A DNA stretch of 64,000 bases from Microthyrium microscopicum (Eukaryota; Ascomycota; Dothideomycetes; Microthyriales; Microthyriaceae). The DNA lies in NCBI GenBank assembly GCA_010405405.1, contig MU004235.1, positions 1,440,538 to 1,504,537 of the forward strand. Direction: 5' to 3'. The translations under genes were made by a program, and so were the position numbers. The notes under the pieces were generated by a model. The model was not told the DNA's origin and ran no database searches. It worked only from the letters and a program-made list of their open reading frames with translations. Below, piece after piece: positions 41,042-50,876 of this stretch. Each line of letters opens with the position of its first letter. Position 1 is the first letter of the stretch.

Positions 41042-42651
41042 ATGGCGGGCCGAATTGTATCCGGAGCATACAAAATCGTCAGCGAGAAGCTGCAGAACGA
41101 TGAGATCTTTGAGGAGAACATCATCCGTATCGAAGCTTACGAATCAGAGCGTGAGATCACTCGTGCTTTTGACGAATATGAGACCGATACCAGAGAGGAG
41201 CGTGAGCTCGTCAGAAAGATTGATGTGAGGATCTTGCCAATCCTTGGGCTTGTGTATGCTGCTCAGTCAATGGACAAGGCTGGAATGGTAAGACTGAACT
41301 TTTACCATCTTTGTTTGAGTGCTCACTGATGTTTTGTTAGAACGGCACTCGTCTTGCTGGTAAAGCTCGCCAATTCTACAACAACAACCATGGATATTCA
41401 ACAGCAATGACCACGATGGCCGTCGGCTACATTGCTCTTGTTGTAGCATCCAACATGGTGCTCTCTCGAGTCCGCCCTTCGCAATTCCTAGCTGGTATTC
41501 TTGTAGTCGCCGGCATCATGAACGCACTATCAGCTACCATGCCAAACATTCAAAGCATGCTAGTAGCCCGTCTCCCAGGAGCCACCATCGAGGCCGTGAC
41601 ATTCCCAGCCATCCTCTACATCCTATCCTGCTGGTACAAGCCCCGAGAAATTGGCAAGCGGATCGCTATCTTCCCAGCAATCGGTATGATCACTCAAGCA
41701 ATCTCCACCACCATTGCAAGGAACAGCGTCGCTTTCACCAACAACTTGAACCCCTGGAGAGCAATCTTTATGGTCAACGGCCTCATCCTTCTGGGCGCCG
41801 CTCCCATGGTCGCTTACTCAATGCTCGACTACCCAGCAATCTCCCGCCTGCTCTCTCGCCGCGAACGCGAGCTCGCTACAATCCGCCTGCTCCGCACCGG
41901 CCAGGACACCGGCAGCTCAACCCGTCTCGGACTCGAACGCCTAGGCCACGTTGATGCTCTCATCGCCACCATCCGCGACCCACGCATCCTTCTCATTGCT
42001 GGATTATCTGTGCTGCTCGTCTCCGCGTCCTCAGCAAGCCATCTGATCACATCAACGTCCAGCTCCGTGCTCCAAGCATACAGCCCACTGCGCGCCCACC
42101 ACATTGCCCCAGGCGTCTTCATTTTCGGCCTTGTCGTCCTTGCCCTCACCATGGTACTCAGCGACCGCAGCACCGAGCGCCGCACCCCCATCATCGCTCT
42201 CCTCCTCGCCGCCATCGCCGGCCCAGCTACCCGTCTCGCAACTCATACAGGCGAGAGCACCATCATCCGCGTCATGGCCAACGCTCTCTTCGTTGCCGCA
42301 ATTTTCAGCGTACAACCACTCCTCACAGCCTGGCTCGTCAACACCATCCGCGCGCCCGCCGAGAAGCGTGCCGTAGCTATCGCGCTCGTACATGGCGTCG
42401 CTACTACCGCAGCCGTTGGAGGTGCACGCATGTGGCCCCGTGCCAACGGTTCTCGGACTCGCATTGATGCAGGCATGGCTACAAGCTTGTTGGCTATTGC
42501 TGCCGTTGCGGCTCTGGCCGTCCCAGCTATGCTGCCACTCAAGAACTACCGTGGAACTAGAGCCGAGCGTAGCCTGGAGACGAAACGACGAGCTCGAGTT
42601 GCGGTCGAGGAGATGCTCGAAGAAGAAGAAGAGTGCGAGAAGAGAATCTAA
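41042..42651 (+). CDS. MFS transporter, Dal5-like (anion:cation symporter type)
   Basis: Two exons, 41042-41287 and 41341-42651 (53-nt intron, phase 0); 518 residues from the ATG at 41042, with an in-frame ATG at 41018 as an alternative. Before the first span is RELVRKIDVRILPILGLVYA, typical of allantoate/nicotinate-type permeases. Then come GKARQFYNNNHGYSTAMTTM, ARLPGATIEAVTFPAILYIL, SCWYKPREIGKRIAIF (the loop basic motif), and PWRAIFMVNGLILL. The C-terminus is charged (EEMLEEEEECEKRI). Substrate cannot be told. The second exon is GC-rich with C-ending codons, unlike its surroundings. Confidence 0.9.
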
Positions 42652-43470
42652 GGTAGGTGAAAATCCGCGAAAGGCGAACTAGGGGCAAGAACATGCCAAG
42701 TATTTTACTTGCGTCTTCCTTCTCAACTCGCGCATCGGGTAGTTCCAATCTGGTAGATGGTCTTGCTTGGATTTGACACCAATCAGATACAGATAAGCAC
42801 ACCCAAATAGCAAAGCCTGGGTGATACACTCGCTAATAAATGTAAATACAAAATCCCTACGGTCATTGCAGGGGATATGAACCGGTTGTAAATAGATGTG
42901 GGCGTACCGCCACCAATAAAAGTGTTTTTCCTTTGTGATAAAATCTTGCACTTGCGGTATGCTGTTAAGATGTCAATTAGGCAAAGTGGGTCGGCTAAAA
43001 GTCATATAGTTGCTTCTCAGCGCGGGTTGAATACTGCAGAATATGTACGGCTCGCCGTAATGTTCAATCAATAGGGGTTTCATCAGGACCTAGGCATCAT
43101 ACGTGAAGATTGTGAAAAGTAGTTGGTTGTTGCTGATGAAAAGTTGACCTCGTAACCGAAAGCATTGAAAAAACCAACTCCACACAATTTGGAGCTTTGA
43201 GCAAAAAGATGCAGACTCCCCATTGAAACGGTTGCTCGTGCCGTTCTGGACCTTCACATATAGCAGTTGAAAATTAGTTTCTTGTTAGCCAAATTTCTTG
43301 ATATGACACTTACAGCTCCAAGCACCACATCTGACGCAGGAACGTATGGGATTCTCCGAACATCTCACTATCATGTCCACGCTCAATTTGGCTTCTTAAC
43401 GCATTCATTATACCTCGCATATATACACGTCGCCTCCTCTGCCTTCAAGCTCCAATGTTCACTCCAATAT
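42652..43470. other. convergent intergenic region, nothing seen
   Basis: AT-rich sequence between the ends of the transporter and NDUFA12 genes; no supported feature. Confidence 0.6.
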
Positions 43471-43985
43471 TTACGACCGTGCCTTGGAAACAGGTTCCCA
43501 GCTTGCTATCTTCACCTTCGTCGTACTATACGGCCGATAGGCGCTCCTACTCAGCGTCATCACTGGCTTATGTTCTTTCAACTCCCACACCCGTTTCATT
43601 GTCTGACTGAGGGGATCTTCTGTCGGCGGGAGATCAGTGCTGTAGGACATCCAGTTGTGCCAGCCAGGCTCGATCTGGTCCGGGGAGTATTCGGAGTTGG
43701 CGTAGTCGACCCACCGAGTTCGTAGCGGCAGCTCTTGATGTTTTGAGGTCGTGACGGGAGCTTCGTAGTATTTGTTGCCGAGACGGTCGGTACCGATTAG
43801 AATACCGGCTTTGGTGTCGCCGATGTTTTGTAGCTGGTGGGCTGCGTCCTAGGGGTTGTTGGGTTAGTTGAGGTTTGGGAAAGCATTGGGGAGCGGAGGT
43901 GTCGGGTAAGTAGCTCAATTGGGAGTATACGTACTCGGATGCCGACGCGCCAGAGATTGCGGAGTGTGCGGGTTACTGTTGACAT
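43471..43985 (-). CDS. NADH:ubiquinone oxidoreductase subunit NDUFA12 (B17.2)
   Basis: Accessory subunit of mitochondrial complex I. Exon 1 is 43985-43935, exon 2 is 43848-43471; 142 residues. The product reads MSTVTRTLRNLWRVGIR, DAAHQLQNIGDTKAGILIGT, DRLGNKYYEAP, ELPLRTRWVDYANSEYSPDQ, IEPGWHNWMSYSTDLPPTED, and ends with LSRSAYRPYSTTKVKIASW. The GTDRLGNKYYE, RTRWVDY and IEPGWHNW blocks are the family signature. The intron (86 nt) has a GTACGT donor and a TAG acceptor. Confidence 0.96.
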
Positions 43986-44349
43986 GGTGTTATATGTTGG
44001 AGAGGAGTTTTCGAGCTTGAGATCGTTGAGGTTGGCGGTTTGAATTGATGGTAATCAAGATGTTGATGTCGTTGATATTGAGGCTGCAAGGCGGGAATAA
44101 CTTGATGCCTGAGCTTGAGGGGTGCGGAACTTGCCGCAATATGATGGAACTGATCTTGATGAGTGAACAGCCCTCTGAGACCTTCAAAGTCACCTTTTAT
44201 GTTCTACGAATGACTGCCACTTCTGACTAGCAAAGTCGGTCGCTCAATTTCTTTTCTGATAGTCTCTCCTCCTGGCCTCTGATCCGCCCGTTTCGCAATC
44301 CTCCTGCTCCTCTTCATACATCGCTCCAAGCTACCTCCGGTTTGCCATA
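43986..44349. promoter_or_regulatory. divergent promoter region NDUFA12 / GID9
   Basis: 364 bp between divergent starts. The GID9 side has a pyrimidine-rich leader (TCTCTCCTCCTGGCC, about 44262-44280). No distinctive motif. Confidence 0.45.
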
Positions 44350-45865
44350 ATGGCCGAAACATCCTCTATTAAGCTAAGTCCAGACACTCATGTTCAATTG
44401 GTATGCTCTCGCAAGATTTCCTGAAGCTTCTCGTCTTGCTGACATGGTATTTTAGGACCAAACTCTCCTTCGCCTCCCCCATGAACTCTCCCGAAGAACT
44501 CTCCGAACCGCCAACCGCCACGTCGAACAGACACAGACAAAAGTGGACGATGCGCTCAAACAAGCTATGAGAAATACCGGCGGCGATGGATCCAAAAGCC
44601 TTGCTGCCATAGACCAAGCGATTGCTAGAGTAAAGGCAACTCAGCAGAAGCTTCAGGCTCTCGAAGACACCCAGCAACAACTCTCCCATCAGATGGCCTC
44701 GCGGATAGCACATGTAGACGAACTATATCGCATGAACACGCTGGCCGATGTCAAATACGAGAAATGGAGTCGCACACGGTTAGATCGGCTGATTGTAGAT
44801 TTCATGTTGCGGCGAGGGTATAACGAAAGCGCGAAAACGCTTGCGGCGGATCGTGGAATTGACCAGCTGGTGGATATAGACGAATTCGAGAACGTGGCTA
44901 AGATTGAGCGGTCGATACGGCAGGATCATCGAATAGATTTGGCTTTGACATGGTGTGGAGAGAATAAACAGACTTTGAAGAAGTTTGATGTAAGTGAACT
45001 TTCTTCAGATGGTTACTAGGGAGTGCTGACTGAGTTCACAGATAATGTTTGAATACCAGCTCAGGTTGCAACAATATATCGAACTCATACGAGAGGGAAC
45101 GGATAACAAGCTCTTCGAAGCTACGATACATGCTCGAAAGTATCTCATTGGATCACTCAATACATCTCCAGCGACCGGAATAGAATCCGCCGGATTGCTT
45201 GCATTTGCACTGAGTAGAGATACAGATGTGGAACCATATTGCGTACGTCTCCAACATTCGGTCTTTGGTCTTGAACTAATCAACAATAGGGCCTCTTCTC
45301 GGAAAGCCGCTGGGACACAGTCGCTGATGATTTCCTCGAAGCCCATCACAAAATCTTCTACCTCCCTCTCCGCCCACTCCTCCACATCGCTCTCACCGCT
45401 GGCCTATCTGCGCTCAAGACGCCAGCATGCCATTCCAAATTTGTCTCGCCTACTTCTGGTCTAAACCAAGCACGCTCGCCCTCAGCGGCGTTTGATTTTT
45501 CAGACACGAGTATGCAGACAGATGATGACAACGCGTCCATGCACAACAGCGCAACCATTGACTCGATTATCGATGGTGATGGCACGCTCTTCTCAGCCGC
45601 CACGGCACTCCTAAACACGCCCGTCTGTCCAATCTGCAGCACAGAACTCAATCAACTAGCCAAAAGCGTACCATTCGCCCACCATTCGAAAAGCCATGTA
45701 GAAAGCGACCCCGTCGTCCTTCCCAACGGCCGCATCTACGGACGCGAACGACTAATCGCTGTAAACGAAAAAATGGGCACGCCAGAAGGCTATGTGCGGG
45801 ATCCCATGGATCCCGACGCACCCTCCGTACAATGGAGCCAAGTCCGCAAAGTGTTCATATCATAG
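44350..45865 (+). CDS. FYV10: GID/CTLH E3 ubiquitin ligase subunit Gid9 (Fyv10/MAEA)
   Basis: RING-like subunit of the GID ligase that degrades gluconeogenic enzymes. Four exons: 44350-44400, 44456-44989, 45042-45242, 45290-45865; 453 residues. Order: a coiled coil (AIARVKATQQKLQALEDTQQ), LisH (RLDRLIVDFMLRRGYNESAK), CTLH (IERSIRQDHRIDLALTWCGE), CRA region, and the degenerate RING-Gid domain CPICSTELNQLAKSVPFAHH with LPNGRIYGRERL. All introns are 47-55 nt and in phase 0. The 3' end is 42 bp from the end of the BMT5 gene. Confidence 0.95.
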
Positions 45866-45907
45866 CATAAGCCTAGCGTTGTACCATATTATATAGACAA
45901 TACCAAA

Positions 45908-46918
45908 TCATTCTTCCTTGAACTTGTGCTGCTCATCCTCACTATCACTACTCTCCTCCCCAGCCTTCCGCTTCTTCCTCCTCTTCTTACCACCACCATC
46001 CTCATCCCTCTTCAGCCCAAATTCATATACCCTCGCCGCCCTATCCTCCCCCTTCCACGCACTCTCGCTCTCCTCTTGCCCATCCTCCCCTCCCTTCCTT
46101 ACAACCCCCAAAGTCCTCGCATGTCGATACGTCGGATACGTACTCTTATCGAACGCAAAAGACCTCAACACCGTAAGTCCCGCATGTCTCGCCAAATCCC
46201 GTATATTCCACAACGTATACGGCACACGCTCAAACAACGTAACCAGCACACTACTCTGCCTTAACGCGCCGGGGCCATTCACATCGCTGTAACCGCCCTC
46301 CTCACCGCCCTCATCGTCGTCCTCGCTGACATCCACCGGATCAAGCAAACCCTTCACACTCTCAAAGAATGCAGCAAGCAGCGCTTGGTTTGCGCGCACC
46401 TGCCTATTCACATCTGTGGATTTACCGCCTACATGCGGGAAATTGAAGACGATGCGACGGAAGCGTTGCTTTTTGAACGTGCGGTGGAGGGTTGTTGCGT
46501 CGATGGAGTAGCGTATTACATCGTCTTCTGCAGCGTCAAGCGTGGACGTTATGGTGGAAATGTGGGCAGCGGAACTCGGGTATTTAGCATGAACCTCCTC
46601 CTCGCTATCAAAAGCCGTAGCGACTAAGCTCGCAAGCGCATGGTCGGTGATTAGACTGGCGGCGAAGGAAAAGTCGCCTTCGCCGATGAGTAGGGTATGG
46701 TCGTAGGGACTGAAGGGGATTGTTGGTTTCCGTGTGCTTGCGCTCTTTGTTGCGGATGTAGAGCTGGTGGTGGTCGGATGTACGAGTCCAGTGCTTCTAG
46801 CAATAGGTGTAGGTTTGGCGGAGGGTTTTGCTTTTGATTTGAAGGTTGGTGGATTTTGGACACGGGAAGCGAAAGATTTATTTGCGTCGGGGAAGTTTGA
46901 GCGGCGTTTTTTGGCCAT
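45908..46918 (-). CDS. BMT5: 25S rRNA uridine-N3-methyltransferase (Bmt5 family)
   Basis: Nucleolar SAM-dependent enzyme with a Rossmann fold, family DUF2431; in yeast it methylates U2634 of 25S rRNA. Single exon, 336 residues. A basic N-terminus (MAKKRRSNF and a Ser/Thr/Lys-rich stretch) precedes LLIGEGDFSFAASL (residues 77-90, SAM site), then FRRIVFNFPHVGGKSTDVNR and LVTLFERVPYTLWNIRDLAR, both typical. A lysine-rich acidic tail (KKRRKKRKAGEESSDSEDE) suits a nucleolar protein. Confidence 0.92.
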   Translation of the reverse strand: MAKKRRSNFPDANKSFASRVQNPPTFKSKAKPSAKPTPIARSTGLVHPTTTSSTSATKSASTRKPTIPFSPYDHTLLIGEGDFSFAASLITDHALASLVATAFDSEEEVHAKYPSSAAHISTITSTLDAAEDDVIRYSIDATTLHRTFKKQRFRRIVFNFPHVGGKSTDVNRQVRANQALLAAFFESVKGLLDPVDVSEDDDEGGEEGGYSDVNGPGALRQSSVLVTLFERVPYTLWNIRDLARHAGLTVLRSFAFDKSTYPTYRHARTLGVVRKGGEDGQEESESAWKGEDRAARVYEFGLKRDEDGGGKKRRKKRKAGEESSDSEDEQHKFKEE

Positions 46919-47587
46919 TATGATAAGTGACTCCTTGCTCTTGAATTTCTAGAATTTCCTCTTCTCCTTCGATTCAGTCTTGAGTAGCTATATGCTGATA
47001 CAAAATTGTGAATGGTTTCGTGTGTTGTGGTGCAGATGATCAGAACAATGGAGAAGAGGAGTACAAGTTTGGGAGTTGTGAGGTTTTCATGTCGGGAATT
47101 TCCCCAACCCCCGTCTCCTAAAAAATTATTTTCAAGAGGACCAAGACGCAATGAAGGTTAGGAACGAAAGTTTAGAGAATGAAGAGAGAATGTTGTCTTT
47201 TCCATTAAGCTATAGTACACTTTCCTAGCCATGCACGCACGCTCGCTCGCTGCGCTAAACCTGCCACTAATAATCCTATCTTCTACAAAGCCTCGCTCGG
47301 CCTGTCATTTTGACATTCTATCTTGTTGCCACTCCACTACACTTTCTCGATCTTCTTCTCACGCAGCTTCGGAAGTCTTGCCATAGCACCTCAAGGATGC
47401 CAGCGAAGCTTGTCTCGTCAAATCGAGACTGAGTTGCTCTTGAGTTGGCCCACGATCAACAATGATGCCGAGTGCGGCTGAACGCTGCTTGGCCAAGTGA
47501 GACTAAGATAAACCAAACAGCGGTTCTGGGCTCGGTATCCGCACCATCGGAGCATCACAAAAGGAGCCGACTTCATCTGGAGGTGTT
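46919..47587. other. intergenic, nothing seen
   Basis: Between the BMT5 promoter and the 3' end of BRE1, which is on the same strand. A GC-rich CGCACGCTCGCTCGCTGCGC stretch near 47236 is the only notable string. Confidence 0.55.
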
Positions 47588-49964
47588 CTACACCATGTGC
47601 AGTTCGAGTTTATCCCCCTCGCTGAAAGGCTTCAAGCAAGTAGGACACTTGCGATTCCGGTTGGTGATTCGATCTTTGACGCACTCAGAGCACATGACAT
47701 GCCCACAAGACTTGAGTACTATATTCTTGGGGTTGGATCTGCACACGCTGCAATATACGAAGTCCTGTTTTAGTTGGTTAGTAAGCACAAACTTCGTGCA
47801 GCACAGGAACTGCTTACCTTGAGGTTTTTAACCATCTCACTCTCATCCTTGGGCGATTTATGCTTCAATGCATCCAGTTTCTTCTTGGTGTCGGTAAGCT
47901 GTGATTGTAAGCCTGCAGCTTCTCGTTGCGCTTCATATGTTGCCGCTTGCGCGGTGGCTAAATCTGTATCTTTCGCGGCGATTGCTCGTTTCCACGATTC
48001 CGTTTGAGTTGCGTGACCAGCTGCAAGAGTTTTTAGGCTGGTGACTTCTGACGTTAAAGTACGATGTTGTAGTGTTAATGCATCCAGTTGACTACGAGCT
48101 TCTGCCAGCTGTTTTTCAAGATTGGCGGCATACTCGCGGCTTTTATTCTCTGCTTCCTTCAGCTGTTGGATGATCTCAGCACTCTTGCCGCTTTGTTTGC
48201 GCATCAATTCGCATTCTTGACGTCGAGCCTCTAAAGCTTGTCGTTCGTTGAATCGTTTGCTTTCCAGTTGGTGCTTATCTTCGCGAAGTTTCTGGTTGTG
48301 CTCCTCAATCTGAACCGTCTCTTTCACCTTGCTCAGTGCCTTTTGCTTGTATTTGGTAATCGCTTCCTGCATGTTCGTCATCTCACTAGATAATATGTCG
48401 TACTGAGAACGCTTGGAAGCCAACTCGGATTTCAGTGCATCAACGCCTTGCTCCGCAATAGCATCAATGGCAGCATCTGCTTCCACCGGCTCACGTCTGA
48501 GCAACCTGACTTCATCTTCCAAAGCCAGAATTTGCTTTTCATGGGCCTCGTTGAGGCCACTGACCTCTCGCATGGCAAGAGTGTACTTGGTCTGATTTGA
48601 TTCAAGCATGGCTCTTTGCTGATGGGTCTGATCTCTTTCAGAGCGAATCCGCTGAATATCCAAGTCTACCCGAGCGACTTGAGCCTCGGCTTCTTCGATC
48701 CTCAGCCGGCATTCCTCTTCCACTTGGCCACGATAAAGAGTTCGTTCCGAAGCCAATTTGGTCGCTTCTTCTCGGAGTAGAACATTCTTGGCTTCGATAT
48801 CGTTGATGCGCTTTAGGACATCCTCGTGTTGTGCTTTGAGTGCTTTAAATAATTCGGTTTTGGCGTAGTCCTCGTCATTCAAGCTAAGCATCCGGGTAGT
48901 CGCAGTGCTGAGCTGCTCATTGACTTTGGCGTTATTGGCCTCCAGTGTGGCGATTTGTTCCTTGCATTTCTCGAGTTCAGCCATGATCTCGAGTTTGCGC
49001 TGTTCCAAAAGTTCTACTGATGCCCCATTGACCTCCGAGACCCCGTTAGTTGAGGCTCCGTTGGATTGCTTGGCTCCATCTGAAGAGCTCTCTCGAGCGG
49101 GACCCTGGTCCGATGTTGTTTGTTGGCGATTTAGCATTTCCAAATACTGACTGGTCTGGCTTTTTTGCTTGTCAAGGGCATGCTTTGCCATGCCCCACTT
49201 GTACATATAATCATCTTTCTTGGTGTCCGCCTCTTTCCAACTAAGCTCTAGAAGCTCATACCGTTCAGCATGAGCTTTCTCAGCAGCAAGCAATCGATCT
49301 ATTTCGCGTTGTAACTCGGCGATATCAGGTGTTGCGGTTGGAGCTCGCGCAATGATTGAATCCATGAGCTGTTGGAGAGTATTAAAGCGATCTTTGAGAG
49401 AGTTGTTGAATATGTCGTTACTCTTCAGTGAAAGGAGTTTGGACAGTTGGGATGGGTTGTCCTCGAGAGGTTTGGAAATTGAAGTCATATCACCAATGAG
49501 TACGGCTAGTTCATCCGAGAACTAAAGCGACGATTAGCCGGTGCCATCATGCCACGAATAGTATCCATACCTGTTCAAGCCATTTATCAACTGAGATGGC
49601 GCGTATCTTGAGATTCTTTTCCCGCTCTTGGCAGTCTTTCAGCTCTTGTTCAAGTCGCAATTTATCACGTTTATGTTCGCGCATTTGTCGCCAAATCGCA
49701 TCCTTCTGGACGGCCTAAAACAAGATCGGTGGTTAGTATTGTTGGCAGAAGGAGTATGAAAAGGGTACGCACCGATAAGTCGACAGCCCATGGGGAGGTG
49801 GTGGGCCCAATCTTGACATCGAGGGCATCATCAGTGTTGCCAGCCGTGTTCTGACGCTTGTTGGGTGGAGGTTGTAAGTCATCGTTTTCAATGGGGCGTT
49901 TGCGCTCTTCCATCTTGATAGATGCAAGCGATGGCTTTGACTGTAGCATGGCCTTGAGACTCAT
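47588..49964 (-). CDS. BRE1: E3 ubiquitin ligase Bre1 (histone H2B)
   Basis: RING ligase that monoubiquitinates histone H2B. Four exons: 49964-49773, 49714-49571, 49521-47818, 47764-47588, all junctions phase 0; 738 residues. The N-terminus has KMEERKRPIENDD and PPPNKRQ (nuclear-localisation-like), then long coiled coils through the middle, for example ALEDEVRLLRREP and EKQLAEARSQLDALTLQHRT. The C-terminal RING is in its own exon: CSVCRSNPKNIVLKSCGHVM, CSECVKDRITNRNRKCPTC. The start at 49964 is the first ATG of the frame; the next Met (in KMEERKRP) is also plausible. Confidence 0.95.
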
Positions 49965-50876
49965 GGGAGCGTTGGCAACGCAGACTCCCGTTTCGGGCAC
50001 TCGCCCCTCAGGCTGGGTCGGCTAGCCCACCGTCAACGATCGCGCACCAGTGAGGAAACCAAGAGCGCGAAGGTCAGAAGAAGCAGTCGATGATACTTTC
50101 AATGGGAATAGCAAAGTGAAAAGAGCAGGATAGTGTGGTGGATTTGTGGATAGGAGAATGTGAGAAGTGTGAGGAGTTGAAGTGCAATTACAGATGTCGT
50201 TGAGGTTAGGGTAATCTCAGCACTCGACAGACACTAGCACACGTGGTGATTGGCTGAAGGGTGCATTTACTAGGAATAGCTAGCGCATTGAGATTAATCC
50301 AATTTGGTTTAGACTTTGGAGACAATTGATCTTGCCCATTTTTATATTTCTCTCGCCTTCTTTGTCTAGCTTCTAGAGAAGAGTGAAATGAATCCTACGA
50401 AACGCCAAAGGCCAGGCGAACAGCGAACGCAGACATCAACTTTCATCTTCAAAAACACGTGAAACAATCGCGTCGCTGCTCTGGAATGTTTGACAGCTGC
50501 AGCCAATGCATGAACAGTGTAGCCCCCTCTTAGAGTAGCTCTATCAATTCAATGCTCTTTTGTCTCTGAGAGATTGCTCCATATCTTGTTACCAACCACC
50601 AAACCTTCCATCGTGACTGCCTACACACTGCATGTGGTATTGTGAAGGGTATCGATCGCTCCTTCCCCCCTTCTCGATATCAACAGCAATCGCGATCCAC
50701 TTACTCCTGTATCAGATAGCTCTACTGCTCGCAAACCATCAACAATCTTCATACTCGCTCTGCCAACAAGGCAAAAATGAGCATTCTCCCTTCCTCGCAA
50801 CCGCGCCTCCAACTATTCATCACACCAATTACTGCCACAAAAGCCTCATAGTCCTTTCGGGCCTTAAACCGTCACA
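49965..50876. promoter_or_regulatory. divergent promoter region BRE1 / GH3 beta-glucosidase
   Basis: 912 bp. The right half is a long CT- and CA-rich leader (from about 50590) likely to be the 5' untranslated region of the glucosidase gene. No gene inside. Confidence 0.45.
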
